From NCBI RefSeq assembly GCF_002797915.1, contig NZ_PGTY01000002.1, positions 744,186-808,185 of the forward strand: DNA of 64,000 bases, read 5' to 3'. The notes below the pieces were generated by a model. It was not told the origin of the DNA, made no database searches, and saw nothing but the letters and a program-made list of their open reading frames with translations. This DNA comes from Yoonia maricola. GTDB lineage: Bacteria; Pseudomonadota; Alphaproteobacteria; Rhodobacterales; Rhodobacteraceae. Below, piece after piece: positions 7,824 through 16,694 of the stretch (positions within the stretch are counted from its first letter, which is position 1; each line of letters opens with the position of its first letter). Made by a program: the position numbers and the translations under genes.

Positions 7824-9016
7824 GCGTTCCTGTCCTATCAAACGCTGTCGCGCGCCGTATTTTTCTGGAAAAACACGGTCTGGCTTTGCGCCCCTCTGGC
7901 CCCGGCAAAGGGGCTGACCTGAAAGCCGTGATTGACGATCTGGGGTTTGTGCAACTTGACAGCGTCAATACCTTCGCCCGCGCCCATGATCTGATCCTGT
8001 GGTCCCGTCGTCAGCAATACCGGCCCAAGGCGTTGCAGCATCTGCTGCATCGCGACCGGCAGGTGTTTGAGCATTGGACCCATGATGCAGCCACCATTCC
8101 TATGGAAAGCTTCGCCCATTGGCGTTTGCGCTTTGCCCGCGATGCCGTGCGCATGGAACAGCGGTGGACCGAATGGCGGCGGGGTGATTTCGTGGCCAAG
8201 ATTGACGATGTGTTGCGTCAGATTTCGGATCATGGTTGTTGCACCTCGGGGCAGGTCGGCACGAATGAAAGCCGCGGGTCAGGTGGCTGGTGGGATTGGC
8301 ACCCTTCCAAGACTGCTTTGGAATATCTGTGGCGCTCTGGTCAGGTGTCTGTTGTACGCAGGGATGGGTTCACCAAGGTCTATGATCTGACCGAGAGGGT
8401 CATTCCGGCAGAGCATTTGAACCGCCGCCATCACACAGAAGAGACAATTGAATGGTGCTGCGCCGGTGCATTGGACCGTTTGGGCTTTGCGACCAGTGGC
8501 GAATTGGCGGCATTTTGGGATCATGTCACGCCCGCCGAGGCGAAGGCATGGTGCGCTGCCGCCTTGGCCGACCAGCGGATTATCGCAGTGGATATTGCCG
8601 GTGTGGATGGCAAGCTGCGCCGGTCCTTTGCGTGGCCTGATCTGATGGATGCGACGATTGCGGCACCCGTGCCGCGCCTGCGTATCCTGTCGCCCTTTGA
8701 TCCGGCGTTGCGGGATCGCAAGCGAGCAGAGCGCTTGTTCGGTTTCTATTACCGGATCGAGATTTTCGTCCCAGCGCCCAAGCGGCAATATGGGTACTAT
8801 GTTTTCCCCGTCATAGAGGGCGACCGCATGATCGGCCGCATCGATATGAAACGCGAAGATGGCGTCTTGGTCGTGCGTGCGTTTTGGCCGGAAGCGGGCG
8901 TGCGGATGGGAACGGGCCGCCTTGCCGCGTTGCACAAAGAGCTGATGCGCGCGGCGCAGTTTGGTGGGTGCGGTGATATGCGTTTTGCCGAAGGATGGAT
9001 ACAGGCCGCGAAATAG
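7820..9016 (+). CDS. YcaQ-type winged-helix DNA glycosylase (crosslink repair family)
   Basis: About 398 residues, the normal length of the winged helix DNA-binding / YcaQ family, DNA glycosylases that unhook interstrand crosslinks. Seen in order: LGFVQLDSVNTFARAHDLILWSR, the QxQ-like region around residue 70, FEHWTHDAATIPME, the winged-helix part, and LSPFDPALRDRKRAERLFGFYYRIEIFVP near the C-terminus, which is strongly diagnostic. The start appears to be TTG at 7820, overlapping the previous stop as TTGA; the frame extends upstream, but only within the channel gene. The conserved acidic and aromatic residues seem intact. It is not E. coli ycaQ by neighbourhood, so no symbol is given. Confidence 0.82.
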   Translation: MSVPVLSNAVARRIFLEKHGLALRPSGPGKGADLKAVIDDLGFVQLDSVNTFARAHDLILWSRRQQYRPKALQHLLHRDRQVFEHWTHDAATIPMESFAHWRLRFARDAVRMEQRWTEWRRGDFVAKIDDVLRQISDHGCCTSGQVGTNESRGSGGWWDWHPSKTALEYLWRSGQVSVVRRDGFTKVYDLTERVIPAEHLNRRHHTEETIEWCCAGALDRLGFATSGELAAFWDHVTPAEAKAWCAAALADQRIIAVDIAGVDGKLRRSFAWPDLMDATIAAPVPRLRILSPFDPALRDRKRAERLFGFYYRIEIFVPAPKRQYGYYVFPVIEGDRMIGRIDMKREDGVLVVRAFWPEAGVRMGTGRLAALHKELMRAAQFGGCGDMRFAEGWIQAAK

Positions 9017-9074
9017 TACTTGAACAATGTTCACAAATGACCTATCCAGACGGAAATGACCGTCAGGAGACCGC

Positions 9075-10274
9075 ATGTACTACGTCGCTCAAACAGATCA
9101 GCTGATTGCCGATGGGGTCATCAACCCAGCGCAAGCGGATGAAATCCAAAGCCGCGCTCGCGCTGCGATGATCGCGCTTTGCGTCAATTCGCTGTTAATT
9201 GCGGGTATTTTAGCCGCCACCCTTGGTTTGGTTTTTTATCTGGCTAGCGCGCTGAGTGTGGCTGTCTGCGGCAGTTTGTTTCTGGGCGCAGGCCTTTTGA
9301 TCTTGCGCTATGGTGATGCGCTTTACCGTATGTTTGGCAATGCCAGTGCGCTGATCGGTGCGGGAATGTTGATTTCGGGCACGGGCTTTGAATTGGCCGA
9401 TAAAGTGCCGGACATCGCAGGGATCGCCATGGCGATAGTCGGGGCGGTGCTTGCGGTGCTTTTCTTATGGCGTTTTCGGGCGGGGTTTGCGCAGTTGCGC
9501 TTTGCTTATGGGGCGGTTTTGGTGATGGCTGTCGCCTTGCATCTGACGGGCATCTATCACGCCGCATATGAGGTTGATCTTGCGGGTTGGCCGATGCCGC
9601 TCATTCACCTCTATGTTTTTGCGGTGGTTGCAGTGTTGGGTCTGACGCTTGATCTGCGCATTGTGACCGCCTTTGCCATCGTGCCTTTTGCGCAGATGCT
9701 GGACACGGGCACATATTATTTCACTGCCGCCTATGTGTTCTATTCCCCTGAATCAACATTGAGCATCCTGCAGATGTCGGTACTGATCGGAGCCTGCCTT
9801 TGGTTGGCAGGGCGTGGTCATGCAGCTTTGGCCCGGCAGGCCGGTGTCCTGATGATCATGGCGTTTGTCGTGGCCAACCTGTGTTTTCTGGTGGGGAGCA
9901 TTTGGGGTGATGACGTGGGCAGCCATATGTTTGGCCCCCAGCGTGCTGATTTTGACGATTGGCGCGCCTATCGGGAGGTGGCACAGGCCTATCGCGAGAC
10001 ATTGCCGCATATCAGTGAAGGGGCTTATTCTATCGTCTGGGCGTTGCTTTTGGGCGGGCTGATTATTTGGGCCGCGATGTCGAACCGGCGGGGGATGTTC
10101 AATGCGGCAATGACCTTTGCTGGCATTCACGCCTATACGCAGATGTTTGAAAGCTTTTCCGACGAACCCTTGGCCTATGTGATCGGTGGTTTGGCCGCGA
10201 TCCCGTTGGCCTTTGGGTTGTGGCGGTTGAACAACGCGTGGTTCAAACCACTGACACCGGCCAGTACGCAATAG
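9075..10274 (+). CDS. DUF2157-like multi-helix membrane protein
   Basis: A 399-residue polytopic protein. A short soluble N-terminus (MYYVAQTDQLIADGVINPAQADEIQSR) resembles the DUF2157 entry helix, where a small domain precedes the membrane part. About ten to eleven hydrophobic segments follow. A larger soluble loop (about residues 275-315, GDDVGSHMFGPQRADFDDWRAY) interrupts the C-terminal half. AGGAGACCGC precedes the ATG. No catalytic or transport motif is visible, and I do not assign a function. It ends 12 bases before the palindrome at 10286. Confidence 0.65.
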   Translation: MYYVAQTDQLIADGVINPAQADEIQSRARAAMIALCVNSLLIAGILAATLGLVFYLASALSVAVCGSLFLGAGLLILRYGDALYRMFGNASALIGAGMLISGTGFELADKVPDIAGIAMAIVGAVLAVLFLWRFRAGFAQLRFAYGAVLVMAVALHLTGIYHAAYEVDLAGWPMPLIHLYVFAVVAVLGLTLDLRIVTAFAIVPFAQMLDTGTYYFTAAYVFYSPESTLSILQMSVLIGACLWLAGRGHAALARQAGVLMIMAFVVANLCFLVGSIWGDDVGSHMFGPQRADFDDWRAYREVAQAYRETLPHISEGAYSIVWALLLGGLIIWAAMSNRRGMFNAAMTFAGIHAYTQMFESFSDEPLAYVIGGLAAIPLAFGLWRLNNAWFKPLTPASTQ

Positions 10275-10285
10275 GGCTGTGGGAG

Positions 10286-10311
10286 GTAAGGTGGGTTTAA
10301 ACCCACCTTAC
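10286..10311. repeat. 26-bp perfect palindrome, copy 1 (after dapA)
   Basis: Arms GTAAGGTGGGTTT and AAACCCACCTTAC pair completely with no loop. The palindrome ends three bases beyond the dapA stop codon. No T-run follows on either strand, so it is not a standard intrinsic terminator. Two more copies with the same outer arms and centre ATCATGAT are at 45371 and 56992. Confidence 0.85.
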
Positions 10312-10314
10312 GCT

Positions 10315-11187
10315 TCAGTTCAGTAGCCCTGCGTGTATCATCGCTGAACGTACTTTCTCTTTGGTCGAATCAGTCAGACCAGTCAGAGGCGAGCGTACCT
10401 CTTCACTGCACATGCCCAGCAAAGACATACCATATTTTGCACCCACCAGACCTGGCTCTGTGAACACGGCCTCATGCAGTGGCATCAGCCGGTCCAATTG
10501 GGTGAGCGCTTTGGCATAATCACCCGCAAGGGTGCTTTCCTGAAACTCTGCAAGCAGCGCAGGTGCGATATTGGCCGTGACCGAAATACACCCTTGCCCA
10601 CCATGTGCATTATAGCCCAAAGCGGTCGCGTCTTCACCCGACAGCTGGATGAAGTCAGGACCGCAGCGCATCCTCTGTGCTGGCACACGTGACAGATCGG
10701 CGGTGGCATCCTTCACACCGATAATCATCTCGTGCTTGGCGAGTTCCGCCATTGTGTCCGGCGTCATATCGATGACCGACCGTGGCGGGATGTTGTAGAT
10801 AATGATCGGCAAACCACAGTCCGCCGCAGCCATGAAATGCGCGATCAACCCGCGTTGTGTCGGCTTATTATAGTAAGGTGTCACCACAAGGGCTGCATCC
10901 GCGCCGGCCTTTTTGGCTGCCTGCACCAGCCGCACCGTTTCGGCTGTGTTATTGGACCCGGCCCCGGCAATCACCGGGATACGCCCTGCCGCCTCGTTCA
11001 CCACTGTTTCAACAACCAGATCATGCTCGGCATGGGTTAGCGTGGGGCTTTCACCGGTTGTCCCCACTGGCACCAGCCCGTGGCTACCTTGGTCCACATG
11101 CCAGTTGACGAGTTTTTTCAGCGCGTGCACATCAACCTGGCCGTTCGCAAACGGCGTGACGAGGGCGGGGAGTGATCCCTTAAACAT
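10315..11187 (-). CDS. dapA: 4-hydroxy-tetrahydrodipicolinate synthase
   Basis: A 290-residue class I aldolase-fold enzyme that condenses pyruvate with aspartate semialdehyde, the first committed step to diaminopimelate and lysine. The Schiff-base lysine is Lys159 in [10 protein letters not shown], with catalytic Tyr131 in IIYNIPPRS, and Thr-Thr in [21 protein letters not shown] carries the other conserved Tyr. The start [13 protein letters not shown] is canonical. It stands alone on this strand, divergent from the lytic transglycosylase gene and followed directly by a dispersed palindrome. Related aldolases share the fold, but the residue pattern fits DapA well. Confidence 0.95.
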   Translation of the reverse strand: MFKGSLPALVTPFANGQVDVHALKKLVNWHVDQGSHGLVPVGTTGESPTLTHAEHDLVVETVVNEAAGRIPVIAGAGSNNTAETVRLVQAAKKAGADAALVVTPYYNKPTQRGLIAHFMAAADCGLPIIIYNIPPRSVIDMTPDTMAELAKHEMIIGVKDATADLSRVPAQRMRCGPDFIQLSGEDATALGYNAHGGQGCISVTANIAPALLAEFQESTLAGDYAKALTQLDRLMPLHEAVFTEPGLVGAKYGMSLLGMCSEEVRSPLTGLTDSTKEKVRSAMIHAGLLN

Positions 11188-11374
11188 GGCACGCTTCCTT
11201 GTTGTTGATGGCCCGTGACCGGGCGCAGTAAAATCGCGCGGACACTAGGCGCAGACGGCCCGCGCGACAAGCCCTTCGTTTGGGCAATATGGCCGGGTAT
11301 TGCCACGAATTGCCGTGTTTGTGAGTTGTCATTGTGGCCGTACAGGTTACCTTATTCGCGCAAAGGGGCATGCA

Positions 11375-13384
11375 GTGAACCTCAGATCGCTTTTTATTTC
11401 GATACTGGCCTATGTCACGGCGCTTCCCGCCATGGCCCAGTCGGTTGATCCCAAAAGCGTTGCTGCAATCGATGCAGCCCAATCTGATTGGGCCGTTGCC
11501 GCCATGATCGCCCAGGATGTGGGCCCGGTGACCTCCGATGTGGTCATGTGGTTGCGGTTGCGTGACGGCGATGCGGATTTTGCAGACTATCAGGATTTTC
11601 TGACCCGCCGCGCCGATTGGCCGGGCCTTGACGATTTGCGCGCTGAGGCGGAGGTGATGTTCGACGATGGTTTGTCCCCTGAGGAGGTCATTGCATGGTT
11701 TGGTGATCACGGGCCGCAGACTGGCGCGGGCGCCATCCGGCTTGCGCGCGCCCATTTGGCCTTAGAGCAGACTGAGGCTGCGCGCGACACGCTGCGCGAT
11801 ATCTGGATCGATGGCCGCCTTACAGCCGATGAGCAGACAGCCATGACTGCCGCTTTTGGCGAAATCCTTGCGCCATTTCACCCGGCCCGCGTTGATGCCC
11901 TTCTTTGGCGGTCACGCTCGGATGAGGCGGAACGCATGGTGCCGCTGCTGTCACCTGATCAGCAAGCTTTGACCATGGCGCGCATTGGATACAACCGGCG
12001 GGTGGGCAACCTGCCAACCTTGATGGAGGCTGTCCCGGCTGCGCTGCGTCAGGACCCCGGTTTGGCTTATGCCCGCTATGCGTGGCTGGCCCGGCGGGGC
12101 GAAAACACCGACGCGGTCAAGATGCTTCTTGACCGGTCAACCAGCGCTGCTGCTTTGGGTGAGCCATTTCGCTGGTCAGGATGGCGCCGCATTCTGGCGC
12201 GGTGGGAAATGCGTGAAGGGCGGGCAGAGCAGGCCTACGTTTTGGCCTCGCGCCATTATCTGACCGATGGTGCGTCCTATGCGGATTTGGAATGGCTTTC
12301 GGGATACCTTTCGCTGATCTATCTGGGTGATCCGACGCAGGCGCTGGGGCATTTTGAGAACGCATTGCGTGCATCCAGCAGCCCGATTTCGGTGGGCCGT
12401 ATGCAATATTGGATTGGTCGTACGCATGAGGTGAAGGGCAATGCCGATCTGGCGGTAGATGCCTATAGCCTTGGTGCGGCGCACCAGACCAGTTTTTATG
12501 GTCTGCTCGCGTCCGAAAAGGTGGGTCGCCCGCTGGACCCGGTACTGGCGGGTACGCAGGTTGACTGGGACGCATCACCTGTCTTTGACAAAGATATTGT
12601 GCAAGCAGCTTTGATCCTGCTCGCCGCAGGTGAACGCGGGGCGGCCTTTACGTTTTTTGCCGAACTCGGCCGTACGCTTGATGCGACAGAGCTCGCACAG
12701 CTTGGTGCCTATCTGACCGATATTGATGAGCAGCGGTATACGGTTCTGCTGGGTAAAGCTGCGGTCACGCGGGGCATTGTGATCCCGGCGATTTACTTTC
12801 CTATCCATGATCTGGCGGCGATGGATTTGCCTGCCGCGCCCGCGCTGTCACTTTCAATCGCACGTCGTGAGAGTGAGTTTAACGCTGGCATTGGCAGCCC
12901 TGCGGGTGCCTTGGGCCTGATGCAGATCATGCCTGCGACCGCACGCGAGGTATCGGGCAATCTGGGCCTGCCCTATGCCCGTGGTCGTTTGACAAATGAC
13001 TGGCGATATAATGCGACGCTTGGCGCGACCTATCTGGCCTATCTGGAAGAAGAATTCGGCCCCAGCCCCGTCATGATTGCGGCTGGTTACAACGCGGGGC
13101 CAAGCCGTCCATTGCGTTGGATGGATGATCGTGGTGATCCCCGGTTGCTGGAAATGGATGTCGTCGACTGGATTGAGCATATCCCGTTTCGCGAAACCCG
13201 GAACTATGTGATGCGCGTGACCGAAAGCATTCCCGTTTACGAGGCACGTTTGACCGGGCAAACTGGACCAGTGCGTTTTACCGAACTGCTGATTGGCGAA
13301 AAGCCGTTGCTGCGCCCGCGGGCGCGTCCGACTCCGGCATCTGAGGCCGCGGCTTACGCTGTGAGGCCGGTTCCGCGCCCGTAA
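11375..13384 (+). CDS. slt: Soluble lytic murein transglycosylase (Slt70-like)
   Basis: About 669 residues with an N-terminal signal peptide (NLRSLFISILAYVTALPAMAQ), so periplasmic. A long alpha-helical superhelix follows (to about residue 480), then the lysozyme-like SLT domain with ALSLSIARRESEFNAG (catalytic Glu in RRESEF), GALGLMQIMPATA, and AGYNAGPSRPLRW. It cleaves the MurNAc-GlcNAc bond, forming 1,6-anhydro ends during peptidoglycan turnover. I chose GTG at 11375, preceded by AAAGGGG, because it places the signal peptide at the N-terminus; the longer frame from 11300 adds an implausible extension. It is convergent with the EamA gene, stops two bases apart. Confidence 0.9.
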   Translation: MNLRSLFISILAYVTALPAMAQSVDPKSVAAIDAAQSDWAVAAMIAQDVGPVTSDVVMWLRLRDGDADFADYQDFLTRRADWPGLDDLRAEAEVMFDDGLSPEEVIAWFGDHGPQTGAGAIRLARAHLALEQTEAARDTLRDIWIDGRLTADEQTAMTAAFGEILAPFHPARVDALLWRSRSDEAERMVPLLSPDQQALTMARIGYNRRVGNLPTLMEAVPAALRQDPGLAYARYAWLARRGENTDAVKMLLDRSTSAAALGEPFRWSGWRRILARWEMREGRAEQAYVLASRHYLTDGASYADLEWLSGYLSLIYLGDPTQALGHFENALRASSSPISVGRMQYWIGRTHEVKGNADLAVDAYSLGAAHQTSFYGLLASEKVGRPLDPVLAGTQVDWDASPVFDKDIVQAALILLAAGERGAAFTFFAELGRTLDATELAQLGAYLTDIDEQRYTVLLGKAAVTRGIVIPAIYFPIHDLAAMDLPAAPALSLSIARRESEFNAGIGSPAGALGLMQIMPATAREVSGNLGLPYARGRLTNDWRYNATLGATYLAYLEEEFGPSPVMIAAGYNAGPSRPLRWMDDRGDPRLLEMDVVDWIEHIPFRETRNYVMRVTESIPVYEARLTGQTGPVRFTELLIGEKPLLRPRARPTPASEAAAYAVRPVPRP

Positions 13385-13386
13385 TC

Positions 13387-14250
13387 TCAGCCGCTTTGTT
13401 TTGACCGCCAAAGCGTGAAAAGCCCAGCCCCGACGACAATCGCCGCCCCGATGGCCACATTCGGGCGCAAAACCTCATCCAGCAGCAAAAGCCCGATGGC
13501 GCTGGCGAACACCAGTTGCAGGTAGGCGAAAGGTTGCACCTCGCTTGCCTCGGCCACCTCATAGGTTTTGATCAACAGCCAATGCCCGCCAGCGCCGGTG
13601 ATGCACAGGGCTGCCATCCATTGCCAGTCGGCTGCTGTCATGGGTTCCCAAAACCAGATACCTGCGCCAGTCATGACCACCGCACCAGATGTGCCGGTCC
13701 AGAAAAAGGATGTGGCCGTGGTGTCTTTGCGTGCGGCATAGCGGGTCAGTAAACCGTAAAGGGCGAACATCAACGCAGAGGCCAGCGGAACAATCGCGGC
13801 GGGTGCAAAAACAGTATAGCCCGGCTGCAGGATGACCAGTACGCCGATGAAGCCGATCCCGATGGCAAGCCAGCGCCGCCAGCCGACTTTTTCGCCCAAA
13901 ACCGGGCCTGAGAGGGCAGCGATTAGTAAAGGGTAGCAGGCAAAGATAGCGTGACTTTCGACCAGCCCCAGAAGCACGAAGGCGCTGACCATCACGCAGA
14001 TTTCCAACGCCAGCAATACCCCGCGTATGATTTGCAGTATAGGTTGCTTGGTTGCGGCGGCAGCCCGGATCGACCCGGATTGCCGCGTCGCGATGGTGAT
14101 GACGAAGGCGGCGAAGAACCAATAGCGGATCATGACGATCATGATCACGTTGTAGTTTTCTGCCAGATGGCGCGATATGCCGTCCTGCACCGCGAAGATG
14201 AAGGTCGTGCAGATCATTAGCAGGATGCCAAGGCGCGGATTATTCTGCAT
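13387..14250 (-). CDS. EamA/DMT family transporter
   Basis: A 287-residue inner-membrane protein with ten hydrophobic helices arranged as two EamA repeats; the second begins near residue 140 (APAAIVPLASALMFALYGLLTRYAARKD). It belongs to the drug/metabolite transporter superfamily. RhaT/YddG-like permeases move small metabolites, but no substrate is readable. It overlaps the 3' end of mnmD by 11 bases, so it is the second gene of that transcript. The link to tRNA modification is probably only transcriptional. Confidence 0.85.
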   Translation of the reverse strand: MQNNPRLGILLMICTTFIFAVQDGISRHLAENYNVIMIVMIRYWFFAAFVITIATRQSGSIRAAAATKQPILQIIRGVLLALEICVMVSAFVLLGLVESHAIFACYPLLIAALSGPVLGEKVGWRRWLAIGIGFIGVLVILQPGYTVFAPAAIVPLASALMFALYGLLTRYAARKDTTATSFFWTGTSGAVVMTGAGIWFWEPMTAADWQWMAALCITGAGGHWLLIKTYEVAEASEVQPFAYLQLVFASAIGLLLLDEVLRPNVAIGAAIVVGAGLFTLWRSKQSG

Positions 14251-14920
14251 CTGGCATCCTCGCGCGGGTCATATGGCGCTTGCGGCCAAAGCCAGGGGTG
14301 CGGGTGACGTCAAACCCGGCAGCGGTGAGCGCTTGGCGGACATGTCCAGCAGCGGAATATGTCGCGGCGGTGCCCCCCGGTTTGGTGTGGGTGGCGACGG
14401 ATTGCAGCAGGTCGGGTTCCCAGAGTTCCGGGTTTTTGGCCGGTGAGAAGCCGTCGAGAAACCAAGCGTCGGCTTGGCCGTCCCACACAGGCACGGTTTG
14501 TCGGGCATCGCCAGTGATGACGTGGAGCGTTGGGCCGTCAGTCAGGATGACTGGCCCACTTTCTGGTGCCCATTCGGCCAGCAATACTTCTGCCAAGTTT
14601 CTGAGCTGTGAGAAGTGGGACAATGCTTCAGCCATGTCGCCCAATTGCATCGGGAACGCCTCAAATGAGGTGAAATGCAGCCGTCCGGGGCGTCCAGCAT
14701 CGATCCATGCGGCCCAAGTGACTAAGAGGTTCAACCCCGTCCCGAACCCCAATTCAGCGATCTGGAAATCGCTGCCAAACCGTGTGGGCAAATCATTTCC
14801 GTCCAGAAACACATGCCGCGTCTCGGCCAGCCCATCATCAAGCGAATAATAGGGGTCATCGAAGGTGACAGCAATTGGTACCCCATCCCGCCAGTCAAGT
14901 TTTGCTGTCTGGTCTGTCAT
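14240..14920 (-). CDS. mnmD: tRNA 5-aminomethyl-2-thiouridine methyltransferase (MnmD / MnmC N-terminal domain)
   Basis: A 226-residue SAM-dependent methyltransferase corresponding to the N-terminal half of E. coli MnmC, which methylates nm5s2U34 to mnm5s2U34 in tRNA. The SAM motif is IAELGFGTGLNLL, and the family signature FLDGFSPAKNPELW is near the C-terminus, followed by GGTAATYSAAGHVR and the typical ending GFGRKRHMTRA. I chose ATG at 14920 (MTDQTAKLDWRDGVP); the frame runs upstream without similarity. The FAD domain of MnmC is absent here and lies in a separate gene transcribed in the opposite direction from 14968. Confidence 0.88.
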   Translation of the reverse strand: MTDQTAKLDWRDGVPIAVTFDDPYYSLDDGLAETRHVFLDGNDLPTRFGSDFQIAELGFGTGLNLLVTWAAWIDAGRPGRLHFTSFEAFPMQLGDMAEALSHFSQLRNLAEVLLAEWAPESGPVILTDGPTLHVITGDARQTVPVWDGQADAWFLDGFSPAKNPELWEPDLLQSVATHTKPGGTAATYSAAGHVRQALTAAGFDVTRTPGFGRKRHMTRARMPDAE

Positions 14921-14967
14921 CTGCTCATGCCTTACCACTGCGTCATCTTTGAGCGGAAGGATTGCGA

Positions 14968-15972
14968 ATGGCAACGGCTGATGTGACGGTAATGGGGGCA
15001 GGGGTCTTTGGCCTATCAGTCGCTTATGCCTGCGCGCGGCGTGGGGCGGCTGTGCGGGTGATTGATCCGCATGGGGTGGCATCTGGCTCCAGCGGCGGTC
15101 TGGTGGGTGCTTTGGCCCCGCATGTGCCAGAGAATTGGAACGAGAAAAAAGCGTTTCAGTTCGAAAGCCTGATCATGGCAGAGGCGTTTTGGCGCGATGT
15201 TGCGGGATTGAGCGGCGTTGATGTCGGTTATGCGCGGTCTGGTCGGTTGCAGCCTCTGGCAGATGATCGCGCGGTTGAGCTGGCGCGTGGGCGTGCAGAC
15301 ACGGCCGCGGAACTTTGGGAAGGTAAAGCGCTGTGGGAGGTGGTCTCATCTGATGATGCAAATTGGATGCCGCCGTCGCCTGCGGGGCTGGTTGTGCATG
15401 ATACCCTGTCGGCCCTGATCCACCCGCGGCGTGCGACCCGTGCTTTGGCCGATGCTGTTGTGGCGTTGGGAGGGCAGGTTCTGGATGGGGGCGATCCGCA
15501 GGGCAAGGTTGTCTGGGCCACCGGCTGGCCGGGTATGCAAGAGATTGGCGGTAATGGTGTAAAAGGGCAGGCGGCTCTGTTGCGCTTTGACGCGGCGGGC
15601 AAACCGCAGCTGTTTGCTGATGCACTACATATCATTCCGCATGGCGATGGGACGGTCGCAGTTGGATCGACGTCGGAGCGGGCGTTTGATAATCCCTTCA
15701 GTACGGATGAAGCTCTTGATGATGTGTTGGCGCGTGCGATGCTCGCCTTTCCGATCCTGCATGGGGCGGAGGTTTTGGAGCGTTGGGCGGGCGTCCGTCC
15801 ACGCAGCAAGAGCCGGGCACCAGTGCTGGGTGCGCATCCGTTGCGGGATGGTGAGTTTATTGCAAACGGTGGGTTCAAGATTGGTTTCGGTATGGCACCC
15901 AAGGTGGGAGCGGTGATGGCTGCGCTGGTTCTGGATGGTGATGATCAAATACCGGATGGGTTTCGCGCGTAA
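14968..15972 (+). CDS. FAD-dependent oxidoreductase, probable MnmC C-terminal half or glycine-oxidase-like (DAO family)
   Basis: A 334-residue DAO-fold flavoprotein: N-terminal dinucleotide motif VTVMGAGVFGLSVAYACARRGAAVRVID, then SGSSGGLVGALAPHVPENWNEKK, and C-terminal WAGVRPRSKSRAPVLGAHP and NGGFKIGFGMAPKVGA. The sequence GALAPHVPENWNEKK resembles the MnmC oxidase domain, which removes the carboxymethyl group from cmnm5s2U34 before methylation. Its head-to-head position with mnmD supports that role, but ThiO-type amine oxidases share the fold. The start is ATG at 14968 after GGAAGG; an upstream TTG at 14962 is less likely. It would be the split, divergent counterpart of a normally fused bifunctional enzyme. 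Confidence 0.75.
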   Translation: MATADVTVMGAGVFGLSVAYACARRGAAVRVIDPHGVASGSSGGLVGALAPHVPENWNEKKAFQFESLIMAEAFWRDVAGLSGVDVGYARSGRLQPLADDRAVELARGRADTAAELWEGKALWEVVSSDDANWMPPSPAGLVVHDTLSALIHPRRATRALADAVVALGGQVLDGGDPQGKVVWATGWPGMQEIGGNGVKGQAALLRFDAAGKPQLFADALHIIPHGDGTVAVGSTSERAFDNPFSTDEALDDVLARAMLAFPILHGAEVLERWAGVRPRSKSRAPVLGAHPLRDGEFIANGGFKIGFGMAPKVGAVMAALVLDGDDQIPDGFRA

Positions 15973-16013
15973 GTGCCATCGCAGCCCCGGATCAAGTCCG
16001 TTGCTGCGTCGTG

Positions 16014-16685
16014 TCACGGTACCAAAGGTGCTCTTGCAAAAGGCAGATGGCCTGTTTTGATCCAGAACGACGCGCCTTGATCCGTTGCGGTCATGTGAAG
16101 GGGCGCATTTTCCGGCAATCGTAGCCATGCGCCTTTGCCAAGTGTGTCTTCTTCTTGGGTTGCAGCGCCTGATAGCATCAGCAATTCGGTGCCTCCTTGC
16201 TGGGTTTCCACAAAGCTTGCGTCGGGTCCGAGCGTGATGAAGCGCACCTTTTCCCGCGCGTCCTCGTGCAGGACATGCCCGCTTACTCCATCGTCTATCA
16301 TCGTTAGGTCAGCATTCATTTCTTTGCGAAACTGCGTGCGGTCTTCTGGATCGAACTGCCAGAGCTTCACAAAGATGGTACAACCCTGTTCCGCTCCCGG
16401 CGTGTGCGATGTTGTGGGCGGATTGCGCACATAGGTGCCTGCGGGATAATCGCCGTGCTCATCCTGAAACACGCCGTCGAGCACAATGAACTCCTCGCCC
16501 CCGGTATGCGTATGGGCCGAAAACCGGCTGCCGGGCGCGTAGCGGACGATGGATGTCGCGCGCGCGACCTCGTCCCCGATCCGGTCCAGCATTCGCCGGT
16601 CAACGCCCGGCATGGGTGAGGCTTTCCACGGGATGTCTTCGGAGTGGATCAGGACCCGTTGGGTGAAATCAGCGTTCAGTTCCAT
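16014..16685 (-). CDS. Cupin-domain protein (ChrR-like, duplicated cupin)
   Basis: A 223-residue protein with an anti-sigma-ChrR-type cupin. The first barrel contains [36 protein letters not shown], a clear metal-binding HxHx4Ex6G motif with a second His in TTSHTP. The second barrel (from about residue 140) has lost the His set ([16 protein letters not shown]). There is no zinc-finger anti-sigma domain, so it is not a regulator like ChrR. It follows pxpA by nine bases and is likely the last gene of pxpBCA. An enzymatic or metabolite-binding role near 5-oxoproline metabolism is inference. Confidence 0.8.
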   Translation of the reverse strand: MELNADFTQRVLIHSEDIPWKASPMPGVDRRMLDRIGDEVARATSIVRYAPGSRFSAHTHTGGEEFIVLDGVFQDEHGDYPAGTYVRNPPTTSHTPGAEQGCTIFVKLWQFDPEDRTQFRKEMNADLTMIDDGVSGHVLHEDAREKVRFITLGPDASFVETQQGGTELLMLSGAATQEEDTLGKGAWLRLPENAPLHMTATDQGASFWIKTGHLPFARAPLVP

Positions 16686-16694
16686 GTTGGCCCT

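Noticed and set aside
10286..10311. Palindrome as a rho-independent terminator
   Set aside because: No T-run on either strand and no loop; same for the copies at 45371 and 56992, so they are listed as repeats.
16014..16685. Anti-sigma factor ChrR
   Set aside because: Lacks the N-terminal zinc-binding anti-sigma domain and has no sigma factor neighbour.
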